A stretch of DNA of 64,000 bases from Phymatolithon calcareum (GCA_977006965.1 OZ345360.1:3064766-3128765), one strand, 5' to 3'. Positions 47,181-59,214 are shown, numbered from the stretch's first letter. Notes: generated by a model from the sequence alone, not told the origin. Made by a program: numbers and translations.

Positions 47181-48318
47181 GACCTCAAGATTGAACTGCA
47201 GGCTCAGCTCTTATCAGAAAATCGCGTCGACGACGTTATCCTCTTTCGTATAGATTTAATGCGAAATTGCAAGATTTGGACGAATGAATGGCCTCCTGCA
47301 GATTCTACGGAAGCGGCACTGATTCGAATACGTGACCTCTATCAGTACTTAGGCATTCTTTCTTAATCGATTTGAATTTTATATTAGTCAGATGGTACGA
47401 AACTGTCATTTGAACCTACAAATCATCCTCAGCGTTCTTTACAGGAAAGAAATTCTACTGCTGCCTTTGCGGCAGCAACTGGAGTGGGAGTTACCTAAAG
47501 ACTTGTTTCAAGCGTATAGCATGTCACGTGCCTGATTGCGTGCGAGCGAAGGCGAGCGATGAGAAGACCTGTTGTAGTATGTTGCACGAGTCGTCATTCT
47601 TTCTTTCTTTATTGGGTAAGAAATCGCTTACACGGAGGGTGAGCGCCAGAAGTTGTTCTGCAACAGCTTCTCATTGTCCAAAATCTTAGAATCGGTAGGG
47701 GTCTCTCAGGTCAAAGCTCATCTGCGCGTTTTGTCTAAATTCGACCAATAAACTTACGTCTGGAGACCGAACGTCCACTACAGCATAAAATCAGGTGTTC
47801 TGTAGTTTCTTTGTAACCAGAATTGCAGACCTTGCGGACAGGACCGTACGAAATTGTGTCGTCCTAGCATCCGAGCCGGAGACGGTCACCATAGAGGTGT
47901 ACTACACAATCAGTTGGTGCAAAATTACCTCTGCTCATCCATGTGATATGAGTAGCTCTTTGGGAAGTGTGAGAATGACGACAGACTTTAGAGCAGCTCC
48001 CGCATTATATTGACACATTGGCTTTGGTCTTCGGCAAGGAGACACTGGCGGGGATCGTTATCGACAGACAGCACCTATCTGCCACTGGCAGTTGTGCACG
48101 ACAGTGTCTCGCGAACATGGCGATCGCGAGACAGCATCCACCTAAGCCAGCAACTGCGGTTGACTGAAACGCATAAATAGTTCGTAGAGACCCCAAGTCT
48201 GAGAGAAGCTACAGGACACACTACTAACCTTTCCCTTTTATTCTACTAAAGAAATCTTTTTCCAATATTGGACTTCCTGTTGCACGTGACAGGGTCTTGC
48301 ATTCCGCTCCTAGTCGGG
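47181..48318. other. Gap between LINE relics
   Basis: No recognised gene. Probably includes the 3' untranslated part of the RNase H-bearing LINE to the right. Confidence 0.35.
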
Positions 48319-49452
48319 TCATCTGTGACACGTTAGACTCGATTTTAGCGGATATTTCGATGACTTATTTCGCTCCTTCGATTGTGAGAGGAACTTTCTG
48401 ATGGTCCAACAGGTTTGGTTCGGAATACCTAATCTTGCTAAATCTTCGGCAGCATCATTTCGTGGAACTCCGCAGTCACTTGGAATACAAATGCATTCAG
48501 CCAATGTCTTCTTTGACATCAATTGTTCTGTAAGACCCCAAAGGTGCCGTATCATTTCCCCATTCCTCCATTCATGCCCGTTAATAGCTTCGATGCAGGT
48601 GTCGCAGTCGAGGAACAATTTTATCGTGCTTCAAAGTTCAAAGTTGAACTTCAAATCTTCTCGAAACGCATGAACTGCAGCAAAGAACTCCGCGTCAAAT
48701 GAAGATCCTACAGCTCCGGCGTTCATCTCCACTTCCTTCACGGATTCGTTTTCACGCATTGGCGAGACCCGTGAAACCCCGGCATTAACAGGGATGGTCC
48801 TGTACAATCTACGATATCTCCATCTTCATCAAAAAGAATCGCCCGTTGCTTTGAGATTGTCGGTCTTGACGAGCATGCATGTTCCGCCGCCGTCAAATGA
48901 AAGAATGATCTGCGGTTTCCTGCCGTGCTTGGTCACGAATTTCGATACTGCTGCATTGTCTTGATGGAGAACTTGGAATAACTCGAGCATCGCATTTTAG
49001 AAGCCTTCCTTCCATTTTACCGAGACTCGTTCACCATGTTGCAGTTTGCGCACGAATGCGGAGGGTATTTCACAAACGCTTCCGTCGGTCCATATTTCCA
49101 TGTCCCCTGGCTGTGTCGAGTCCCGCTCGGGAATGAGAGCATCTTCGACTAACTTCCCGTTCGTGCACAGGTGCACGCTTGGTACTGATCTCTTTGTCTT
49201 GATGAGACTTTTCGAATAGTGCAAGATACGTTACTCTGCGCGTACGGAAAGTCCGAGCGCCAGATCTGGGCGCAACTGTGGAAAAATTTGCAAAAAGTAG
49301 ATTTTCCTTCGATGCGGTTGGTAATTCATTTCAAAATATTTATGAAAGTCATTTTCTTTGGCTGTAATCACATTGGGCAGGCCAATACCATGCTCCCATA
49401 GATAATTGACGAGAGTGAGTAGCAGCTGTGTCCGCCAATAATATCTCGCCAT
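48319..49452 (-). pseudogene. LINE C-terminal relic with RNase H domain
   Basis: On the minus strand, YYWRTQLLLTLVNYLWEHGI (49.4 kb) leads into an RNase H domain: DMEIWTDGSV (about 49.1 kb, first Asp), SSFDAEFFAAVHAFRE (about 48.68-48.72 kb, Glu), LDCDTCIEAI (Asp, near 48.6 kb) and IPSDCGVPRNDAAEDLARLG (about 48.42-48.5 kb, with Asp where SH is usual, and the last Asp). Stops separate the parts. RNase H of this kind sits at the C-terminus of several LINE clades. No RT is left upstream, so this is a truncated second LINE. Confidence 0.7.
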
Positions 49453-50879
49453 AAGACTTATACGAGCAAATGTAAACAGTACTTTATTGATATCTATTTC
49501 AATCTTTGAATTATAAATAATTTTTGATATTTATATGACGTTATTAAAAAGGAGTTTTTAACTGTATAGTAAGCTATAATCTACAAGTGTCGTGCATACA
49601 CATCAGAATGTCGGTAAAACGTAATTCTCTAAGTTCATTTGCATGATGCAAAATATTCCTGCTCGAAGAGAGGTTGCAATTTAATACCGTGTGAAGTAGC
49701 CCCACCGATGCTTTCCAAAAGTCTCACTATGGTATCAATTTTACTCGCAGCACTTTTCACGTTTAGCTAGGATGAAATGCAGGAAGGGTCTTATATTATT
49801 ATGTGTGGTTGGTGAAATGGGGCAAAACGGATTGTCCTTATGTTCTTAAGAATGATAGTTCACTGTTTTGAATATTCTAAAATCGTAAAGCACATGTGGT
49901 AGCAATTGATGCAGTGTGGCTTTTGCGTGGAAGTATTTATTTTTGTGTAGCTGACCACTACTTCCGAATTACAAGCACATGTCTGCAATCAAGACACTAT
50001 AAGTTGAAGTTGTTAAAGAACACCTAAGTGCTAACATTTAACTGATATTACGATCGATCTTGACGAGAACACGGTATCTGTTACTTAACAAGCTCCATAT
50101 AATTGTGGACAGATGAGATGTCCTTTCTTCTGAGATAGTGTTATTGAACTCAGCGGAGTAATCAGCTTTGACCAGCCAGTACAATATCAACGTAGGATTG
50201 TGTGGAGCTCCCGTTATCAACTTTGCGAGGCCAATAAATGTCACCGTAAAAACCGACAGAGGGACTCTATCCGATCTTGAGAATACGTATCTTGATACAA
50301 AGTGAACATTGTTCTGCGGATTGAAGGGGGTGAAGTATCTATTACAATTTTCCCAGATGACCCAATAAATTTCAGTTCTGTATCATTGGCGTTTTACTCT
50401 ATCTGTTTCATCGTTAAATGGAGCTATTGTCACTGTATATGTAATGAAGAAGAAGTCTTTGCATCCCTGGGTGATGTTAAATATACAGTACTGCAGAAAG
50501 ATCACCTAATGTGTGAAAATAGTTTGCTGAGAAAGAGTCTCGAAGGAACAAAATCTCAGTTAGCCCTATTGATGTCTTGTGGTGGCACTAATGGAGTGGT
50601 GAAAAACGGAGGAGCCGAAGACGAAGACGAAGACGAAGATTTCGAACAGAACGGAAGAGGGGAATCTTATGCGTCGCGTTGTCAGAAGGTATGCAAAGAC
50701 TATTCTTGAGAGAGGAAGTCCTTTGAAACGAAGTCTCAATTCGTTTCAAGAACTTCAACTAAATATTTGCCCAATGCGACTTGCAAAGATTTAGTAGCAG
50801 AAGAGAAAAAGTTCGTCCATGAATCAAATATCTTACAAAATTAGCAATTTCTAAAATAGCATTTCTATGAAATGAAAGA
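49453..50879. other. Gap, one doubtful ORF
   Basis: A plus-strand ORF at 50302-50709 (135 codons) ends in an acidic run encoded by GAAGAC repeats. It matches nothing I know and has no supporting promoter. Otherwise nothing is recognised. Confidence 0.3.
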
Positions 50880-51294
50880 GTGCAAATGTAAGAGTGGGCG
50901 GAGTAGTTGGAGAGGGGTGGGAGAGGGCGTAGAAGGAGTATGAGGGTAGGTTTTGAAAAATGAGGAAAAAATTGCGGATGGAGGGTGGCTTCGCCGTAGT
51001 CTTCGTGAGGGGGGCTCCACCCCCCTCAAACTCCCCCGGGAAAGTGGATTGTAGGTATGGTGTGGTGTAGTAGGGTTGTGCAAGCGGATAGAGCAGGTGG
51101 TGGAAGGTGGTGGACATGATGTAACTGGGAAGAGGGAATACGTGTGCAATGGGTTTCGAAGCGGGCCGTGAAGATGGAGATTGTATGAACTGTTTTGAGT
51201 GTATTTACATGTAGTGAAGTTTGGAGAATGTTGTGACGGGGTGAGATTGCCACGTGTGCATACGAGAGACTTGTCGAAGAATAGAAACTATATA
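50880..51294. repeat. Dispersed repeat R2, copy 1
   Basis: Two blocks (50880-50993 and 51147-51294) match 60796-60897 and 61358-61506 with only a few differences and in the same order and orientation. A G+C-rich palindromic segment (GGGGGGCTCCACCCCCC, 51008-51024) lies between them, as in the other copy. Confidence 0.85.
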
Positions 51295-51596
51295 TACTCT
51301 TTCGAGAATCAAGGTCCAACTCTACCCACTTACTCATACATTTATCTCTTTTCAACCTCATTAGGTATTTCAAGGTCCGACCTTTTGAACCATTCAGGGC
51401 ACCACCTCCAAATGGACTCTGTGCGCGGACCTTGATATCTCAAAATAACTTTGCGTCCTCCAGCCCCACAAACTGAAGCAGCTGACTTTCTGTCGACCTT
51501 TTCAATCTTCAAGCGCATGTTTTGAGCTCATCATCGTCAGCTCCAAGCAGCCCGCCTTTCCACAGGAGCACCTCAATCCCTTAACCAAAAATGAAA

Positions 51597-51935
51597 ACTC
51601 GTCCAAATGAGCCCAAACCAGTCCCCAGACACAAACATTCACGATCTGCATCATACAAAACAAGTTTCACGGCCGTCCGCGTCATGTCGGTGTCGCGCGT
51701 CTTCTTCCCCGGCAAGGTCACTACCTTGACCAAAAATAAAAACTCGTCCAAATGAGCTCTAACTAGTCTCTTCACCACTCCTACACCTTCACCATCATCC
51801 AAAACAAGATTTCAGCCCGTCACCCGAATGTCGGTGTCTCGCGTCTTCTTCCCCGGCAAGGTCACTACCTTGACAAAAAATCAAAACTCGTCCAAATGAG
51901 CTCAAACTAGTCTCTTAACCACTCCTACACCTATA
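51597..51935. repeat. Tandem repeat of about 145 bp, 2.4 copies
   Basis: ACTCGTCCAAATGAGC recurs at 51597, 51742 and 51886, with intervening blocks (CGTCTTCTTCCCCGGCAAGG, ACTAGTCTCTT) also repeated. The first unit is more diverged. Confidence 0.85.
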
Positions 51936-51944
51936 CTGTTTCCG

Positions 51945-52138
51945 GGTGGGGGGAATGGCGCTAAGTCTGAGAAATAATTGAAAACTAGAATTAGTGGGCG
52001 GAATGGCGCTGAAATTATATGAGTTTGCGGGCCGTACGGGCATGCATGCGAATACGGCCTGTATTCGACGTTGATTTTCAGCGCCATTCCCCCCAAAGTT
52101 AAAATTCACTAATTTTTTGTGTCGCCATTCCCCCCACC
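51945..52138. mobile_element. MITE-like element, 194 bp
   Basis: 16-bp terminal inverted repeats, GGTGGGGGGAATGGCG and complement (51945-51960 and 52123-52138). A second inverted block GGAATGGCGCTGAAA lies further in. No target duplication is obvious. Confidence 0.75.
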
Positions 52139-52402
52139 TGCCAAATTGCCTGGAACGTAATAATTTATTTCCTGACAGAACAATTATTATTTACAGTTTA
52201 TATGACAGGATAGCTTCGTGTCTGAGCGTCTATTATTGAAACATCTTTTGGACGTCGTCGACCACTTCGTAAGCAGGATCTGAACTTAACGAGATTTCCA
52301 ATTGGACAATGCAATGGATTCCCAGGGTGGACTGCTATCACGCTTGCACACTCGCGCGTTCGACTTCTCACGCTTACACGTCACTGAATCTCCCGATATC
52401 GC
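52139..52402. other. Short gap before the helicase relic
   Basis: No feature recognised; presumably the former promoter region of the helicase. Confidence 0.3.
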
Positions 52403-55400
52403 GTGGATATGGAGGATAATGATGTATCGGATCTGCGGGAAGCTGATTTAGCTCAGCTGGGCCAACAACACATTCGACCATGTGCGGCAACCGGGTCGTT
52501 TATTTGTTCGAGGCCGACGACATGCGGGTTTCAGATTGCGTGCACGAAGAAATCATTCCTGCAGCATTTCAAGCGGTGCGGACATGAGCTCACAACCGCA
52601 GAGTCGGTCCATTTATGGAACTGTGCTCTTCGGTCCTCGGTTGTTTTTAGTATGCCCCACCCACATCGTGAAGCGTAACGTCAAGGCGGTGCAAGTCAAG
52701 GAGAGCTTTCTCCTATTGACGGTTTGCCTTTCGTCATGAATTTGAAGTGTCCACGCTGTGATGTTCTCGCGGAGTCAGCGGATACGATTCGTAGGCACAG
52801 CAAGAATGTTCACAGCTCATCAATCTTAAGAACGGCCGTCCAAAGTCTGGATCACGTAGCTTGTCAGTCTTTATCCCGTAAGAAGGCCGCGAAGAAACTG
52901 TTTATGGTGTCGACGACAGAAGAGAATGCGGAGCCCGTAGCGTGTTCTGAGAGATTGATGCATGCCGTTGCTACCTATGATCCTGGACAAGTTCCGGGGT
53001 CTCATATTCGTGCTGCTAGCGATCGCGAAAAAAGCAGTTTTGTGAGCCTTGCGCAATGTCAAGAACGCCTGGATAGTCAAGGTCTTGAAATAGAAGATGC
53101 TTGGTCACTTCTCCGCTTTCCCACCACAAGCGATGATGCACGCCTTTTGTCCGTTGCAAATCATCTGTCGGACGCGCTGGAAGGCCTGTTTGTCGAAGCT
53201 CGAGAGCTTTTTGAAGAAATCGACAGCTTTCGGTCGACATTGTTGACCATTGGAACCCTTGGTACTCTGGATAAGAAAAATAGTTTCGATTTCTCCCGAA
53301 CGACAGGGTTGGAAACAGCACCGTGGAGAGGCGCGCGAGAAATGCACGCATGCTTCTCCTCGTGGCGTGCCGTGTGTACCTTGATCGAGTCAAGTACCCT
53401 AAGATCACCATGTCAGTGGAGCAATGCATGGCGGCAGAGCAACTGATATGTGCATGCGGGCCTGACGCGGACCGTGAAGCTGTACAAGAGAAGGTGCATC
53501 GCTTGCTCTATGCAGTGCTCTTTCCGGAGAGCAGTATTGGTCGTGGAAGCACTAGACTTTTCGCGTCTGCCGTTGCTGCATGTCTCTGTGTTGCTGGAGA
53601 CAGTGTGGACAAGCTCTTCTTTAAGCAAGGAAACCAACTGTCTCGGATAATTTCGGCTCTTCTCTATGCAGGGTCATGCTGTGCTCTGCTGGAGATTCGA
53701 AAGTACTCGGAAGAAGCGATGACAGCCGAGGTGGAAGAGACTGTGGAAAGGATGCTAGAACCGGAGGCCAAGGCCGGAATATCCGTTTTTGCTGACTTGC
53801 GGTCGATATGCGCCACCGTGCGAGCGGAAGAGGTTGTTGATAACAGGTACAGGAAGTGTCCCACTCACGAACACTGTGGAATGGTTCGGGGAATTGAGCA
53901 AAGTGGAGTCAAGCTTGGAGCCGCTGTCCTTAATATGCAGGCAGATCTACGGAAGAAGATCTTTGAGGTTTTGCTGAAATCGAAGGCGCTTCCTAATGAT
54001 TTTCGAGTATCTTGTGACAGGATGGTGGATGATGTGGAGAAAACGACGCCGGGATACTGAGCTCTAGCAGACGTGCGAAATGCAGCATTTGTCGGGCAAT
54101 GCACTACATGAATGCAGTTGAATGTTGTGGCAGATATAGCGGATAGTGACCTCCGGGCATGGTGCCAGGCTGCGAAAGACCTCGTGCCACTCTTGCTGTG
54201 CACTGTTCATTTGTCCCGTGGAGCGCCAAGCCGCGGAACTGAGCTTGGGAGCATGTCGCTGCGGAATACACATAGTAAGAAGCGCAGATTCGTTTTTGTT
54301 GTGCACGAAATCATGATTATTCCGACGTTTCACAAGATGCGAGCAATGCTCCGAGGTGCAATGAGCTTCATTTCGCGGCACCTGGACAAGGAGACTTCGT
54401 TTCTATTTAAAGCGTTTTTCTTGTTGGTGCATCCAGTTATCGTTGCAAATGCGGGTATAGAAGACGAGTCAGTACCCGTACCGGTCGGTTTGGAAGGGGA
54501 GCAGCTGCTCCGGAAGCGATCACTGGTTCGAGACAGTGTTTGTTTAGGGACGATGGAGGCTGAGGACGTGGCCCGCGAGATAGGGCGTGTGTTTGCTCAA
54601 TACGAAATTGAATTCACATTCTCTTTGTACCGGCATTGGCAAAGAGGTTATGCGAAGGAGCGAGGAGCAAAGTCAGCGATTGGGCGATGCTACCGGATGG
54701 GGACCGGTGAGGATGAGTTTGAAGACGACGAGACTTTGGACGGGACATTCGAAGCAAGCATATTGCAAGCCGGACATTCGCTGCGTACGGCGCGATTAAG
54801 CTACGCGCAGACGGGCTGGCTAGGAGAGCTGTCCGCTGGAGCTACTGAGGAAAAGATGGACTTGTTTCGCCAGGCATCGTACGAGTGGCACCAAGACCTT
54901 GAAGCCTAATTTCGGTCGGACGAGCAGCGAAAGGCCATGGAGGCGATTGCTGAGAATCGGAGTGATGTTGCCGTTGTCCTGTCGACTGGATGCGAGAAGA
55001 CGGCAGTTGTGATGGGACCGATTGTGTACGAGCACGGGGTAGCGGTGTGGGTATGTCCTCTTAGAGCGCTTCTGCAGGAAACGAAGGAACGCTTAGAGCG
55101 TGCCGGTATTACAGCGCATTGTTCGCAGTCGTATGCGGACGAAGTGCATGGACTTGGAAATGTACTTCTCGTTGCACCGGAGGAGATTGGACTATCGGAG
55201 TTGAGTGGAGTTTTGAATCGTTTGAGTCAAGCAGGCAATTTGAACCGTATTGTCATTGACGAGGCGCACATACCTCTGTTTTCACGTGAATACCGGGAGT
55301 GCATGGTGCGATTGCAGACGGTGGGAGCGGTGGGATGGAAAGGACAGCGGGTACTGCTAACGGCGACTGCTCCAGAGACGATGCTTGTGCGCATTGCACG

Positions 55401-56801
55401 TATTCGTGGAGTCGAACGAGATGGTCTGGAAGTTATCCGAGATGACCCTTGTCGACCGAATCTTGAAATTAATGTTCTGGATCTCGAAGGCAGCAAGATG
55501 GACACGCTGAAGAAGGGAATTGTGATTCAAGTCCGCCTTGCGTCTGCAAGAGCTCGACGAGCGGCATTGATAGAGAAGCGCAAGGAATTCGGAGCCAAGT
55601 GTTTGATTGTGTACCTGACGATAGCGGACGTGCATCTCGTTGTGGAAATGTTGAGGAGGCAAAAGTATAAGCACGTAAATGTGCTGATGTACCACCGCAA
55701 GATGAAGACGGAGCATCAGAATGAATCACAGTCGATGTGGAAGCTAGCCAAGCCGGACAAGCTTACTGTTATGGTGGCGACGGATGGATTCTCTACTGGT
55801 ACAGATGCGCCTGACGTCCGCAGCGTTATTATTGCGGGAGGGTCAAGATCGAGTTGTGGCAAGCGTGCGGTCGTGGAGGTCGAGATGGGAAGGCGGCATA
55901 TGTTACCGTTCTGTTCTATGGTGGTCATTCAACTCGAGCGTCAGCAGGGAACGTGACAGAGCCAATTGAAGGGGCAGGAAACTTTGAAGAGTGGGCCAGG
56001 AACAAGTCACGGTGCAGGCGAGTTGGCATCGAGGAAACAATGGAAGGATTGGAACAGTACCCTACATGCATGGAGCGGGGGAACGGGACTGAGGCTTGCG
56101 ACGTGTGCAGGCAAAGAGCGGGCGAGTCAAGAGAACGAGCGCTGGGATGCAGATCTGTGACCGTCTGTGGAAGCAAGCGTCCGTCGGAGACTGAGCTGGA
56201 GCGTGCTTATAAGAAGCGAGCACTGGCACAGCGTGAGTCGGAGGAGCAGACTATTCGAATGAGGAAGTGGGGTAAGGAACTGTCAAAGTATTGTGCGGCG
56301 TGCCTCTTCGACGCTTGCACCACTAGAGACTATATGTTTCATCCGAAAGAATATGCGAAGCTTGTGCGCGGGAATGTGCAGATGTGTAATTTGGCATCGT
56401 GCCGTCAAATCAAGTTGGTATGCTTGCGGTGTTTGCAGCCGGAGCATCGTGTTAAGGACTGCAAAGTACTACCATCTGTTCAAGGGACAGGAAAGACACG
56501 TTGCCGTCGATGCTTTATTGAAGGGGTGAATGGGCGGAATATTCACTGGCCTAGTGAATTTGGGAGAGCATTAGCATGTCCCTTCGAGGCGTGCACCAAG
56601 TTTGTGATGCTTTGCTATCGAAATACGGCAACGCGAGAATCGCTGCTGGAGATTGTGCCGATAGAGCGGAGACAGAGGATTAGAAGTGCGACAGAGTTTG
56701 CGGATTGGCTGGTGAACGACAATGTTGAAGATCATGCAGGAATATTCGAAGCTATGGAATGGGCGCTCAAGCATTTGGAGCTGAAGTACTTTGATATTTG
56801 A
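52403..56801 (+). pseudogene. RecQ-family DNA helicase with N-terminal zinc fingers, telomere-linked-helicase-like, broken
   Basis: Nearly full-length relic. An ATG at 52403 opens a finger-like C-X5-C-X12-H-X5-H block, then a TAA (52676) in frame. A clear C2H2 finger CPRC-X12-H-X4-H lies near 52748-52814. A one-base slip near 53335, TGA codons at 54058 and 54109 and a TAA at 54907 follow. The motor begins FRSDEQRKAM (54910). Its Walker A block reads STGCEKT with Glu for Gly, the DEAH box is at 55252-55269, LLTATAP near 55355, VATDGFSTGTDAPDVR near 55780. After a slip near 55850 comes QACGRGGRDG, motif VI. A Cys-rich tail (CRRCF, CPFEACTK) ends at 56801. The layout matches fungal subtelomeric RecQ-like helicases with zinc-finger N-termini. 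The other copy (22.4-23.4 kb) retains Trp at both TGA sites. Confidence 0.9.
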
Positions 56802-57366
56802 ATAGGCAATAGGAAAGCAATTGTAATAAATTTGATGGGAAATGTTTCTATGAAAATGTGTGAATTTGTAGTTTGGTAGTTTTGAGTAATATGATAAGAA
56901 AATGTTTACTTTACGTGAGGGATCTGAGATCTCTGGTGTAGAACCTAAAAGTATGACAATTGTAATATGGGAAAGTATGAGACGAACGTTGATGTTGTAG
57001 GACTGAAACGTAAGATATTAAAAAGTGTGATAAATTTAGTCTCCACGGCAGAGATCTGAGATCTCTGGCGGAAAATCCAAATTGGAATGTGCGTGAACCA
57101 AAATTTCGCCCACCGAATACACTACAATATCGATATCTGAGCACAACCAGTTTATAATGGAAGAGCAGAAGGCAAGAGCCTTTTCCCGACAATGTATTTT
57201 TTCTCATTTGAAGTAGAATGAAATCAAATTTATTGAAACAAATGCAGCTCTATTGGTGACAGACAGTGCTAACGGAATGGTCGCATCTCGGCACAGAAAG
57301 CAAATTGAGGAGAAAGATTACTGTAGATAGAGAAGAGACGCTGACTTTGGATGATGATGATGTGTT
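56802..57366. other. Gap with two copies of a palindromic motif
   Basis: The motif GATCTGAGATCTCTGG occurs at 56921-56936 and 57053-57068. A third copy is at 59353, beyond the other end of the adjacent gene. A+T-rich, no gene. Confidence 0.5.
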
Positions 57367-59113
57367 CTATTTTTTCTGCTTCGTGCGCCTGTCTTTTCCA
57401 GCACCTCCGGATGCTTTCCTCTTTTCAGCTTTTTGAAGGCGAGGAGAAGAGGTCTCCGAGGGAATGCCTTTCGAGGAACCCGGAGCACTTGCTTTGGAGG
57501 ACTTTGGCGCCGAGTCCTTGGAATTGTCAAACGTTCCACTGTCGACCTCCTTTTTGACTTTGACAATAGTAGCGGTAGCTTCATCTTCGCTGCTACTTTC
57601 GTCTTCACCGCTGTCATTCTCGCTCTCGCTGTTCTCAGGAGTGTCCTTTCGCTTCATGGCAGTGGAGCCAGTGGGCTTTTTCAAGGTCATTTGTTTGGGA
57701 GTAGGAGGAGTCCCTGGTGCAACCGGAGAAGATATGGTCACCTTTGGACTGCCTGGACTGCCTGGACTGGACTCCGGAGGGGGTGTGGAAGTCTTAGTAC
57801 GGACAACTTGCTTTCCCCTGGTTACGCGAGGCTTGTTTTTGTCTTCAGATTGAGCGGAAGACGACTCGGGAATAACGAGCTCAGACGGAAAGAGAGCCTG
57901 AGTTTTGTAGCTGTCGAAGTTCAAGAGTCCACGCTCGCACTGGAGAGAATCCCTGAGAAGACCGTTTGACACACGGCGGAGGGTGTCACCTTTCTCGAGA
58001 AGGATGGGAGTGAAGAGCGCGCTGGGGGCGGTCGCTGACGGAACAGCAGAACGGACAAAGCCGTAGGCGGATGGAGTGTTCTCGGCTTTAGTGTAGGGGA
58101 GAACAAAAGCCCAGTTCATCGAGTTCATTCCCTCAAATCCCCAAGCCTCATAGCCCGTGCATTTGTCGAGAGTAGAAGCCGGTAGTGAGGTGTACAGTCG
58201 AAGACGGTCCTCGTGGGCAGGATCTAACCAGGCTTTCGGCAAGTCACGCGTACCGGACTTGTCGATGTACGCGTCTGCGGCCATGGGATTGTGGGGGTTG
58301 TCGTCGTACGTGATGAGGAGCTTTTCCATACCACCAACATTGGTATGATTGGAGATGTTGGCGCGATAGAACTCACGCAAGACAGGTAGAATGTTTAAGA
58401 ACGCGGTGGTGTCGTCCTTGTTCAACTTTACGTTGGAGAGTAGTCATGAATGAGACGAGGTTTGAAGGGCGGTATTCCGGGTACCAGATCCAGACCATAT
58501 TGGTCACTTGGCTGGGGACTTTCATTTTTGGACCTTCCGGTTTCTCAAGAGGTTGGAATGAGCCCGGCGATAGGGAATACCCGTATAGCGCGTTTACAGC
58601 CAGAGTTGTGGGTACGGCATGTTGCATGAGCAAAGAGCCGATCCAAATCTTGTTGGCAACGCCTTTCTCGACGGTCTTGTGGTTCAGCCTTGTCCAGACT
58701 ATCTTGTAGATGGGAAAGTCGGCGCCGTCGGGGCGGTTGAACTCGATGAACGGCACTGAGTGGACAGGGCCTTGCACTTGAGCACGAGTGAAGAGCTCCC
58801 TGTTCATCGCCTCGCTTGTAGTGATGTCGAGCTCAGTATCCTCAAAAGCTGGAGAGCTGATGATGAGCGCGTTGTTCAGGACGCCGAGAATACCAGTGAA
58901 CCCCGTTCCGATACGAAACGGAATCTTCGTCTTGATCTTGAAAACGTGTACGCGGAGCGGCATGATGAAATGCTCTGCATCGGAAGCCCATCGCGAGAAC
59001 TGAGAAGAGGGAAGTACGTTGAGCTCATTGCGGAAGAGAGGGTCCTCGTAGCCGATAATGACTACGGGAGTGCGAGCGGTAGTCCCGGCGGGGTCCTTCA
59101 AGTGGGCAAACAT
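57367..59113 (-). pseudogene. Unknown protein in two frames, acidic/basic C-terminal tail
   Basis: I do not recognise the family. The ATG at 59113 (protein begins MFAHLKDPAG) lies about 100 nt after a TATA box. The first frame (222 residues to about 58448) reads as a globular, beta-rich domain (PLRVHVFKIKTKIPFRIGTG, NMVWIWYPEY). At about 58435-58445 the frame must slip by one base to join the second frame, which continues the globular part (AFLNILPVLREFY) to about residue 400. A Ser/Pro, then acidic (ENDSGEDESSSEDE), then Lys-rich tail (KAEKRKASGG, RRTKQKK) ends at 57367, resembling nuclear proteins. One lost base in a CTCTCC run explains the break. Recent inactivation, a sequencing error or programmed frameshifting are all possible. 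Confidence 0.65.
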
Positions 59114-59208
59114 GATGAGGTGTGAGAGCGAAGGATAGCGCAGGATAACCGAGTTTGGGAGTGTGAGGTGGAAAGATGTTGGGGAAAAGTCAATGGGGAG
59201 TGGGAACA

Positions 59209-59214
59209 TATATA
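59209..59214 (-). promoter_or_regulatory. TATA box of the two-frame gene
   Basis: TATATA, about 100 nt upstream of the ATG at 59113, at the usual spacing for this window. Confidence 0.5.

Noticed and set aside
50302-50709. 135-codon ORF with acidic tail
   Set aside because: Low-complexity GAAGAC repeat supplies much of the length; no promoter, family or conservation evidence.
10871-54909. A variant nuclear genetic code with UAA/UAG as Gln and UGA as Trp
   Set aside because: Readthrough would tidy the broken elements. But the intact transposase, the orphan gene and the SET gene have clean frames with no internal stops, and the broken genes also have frameshifts, so ordinary pseudogene decay is simpler.
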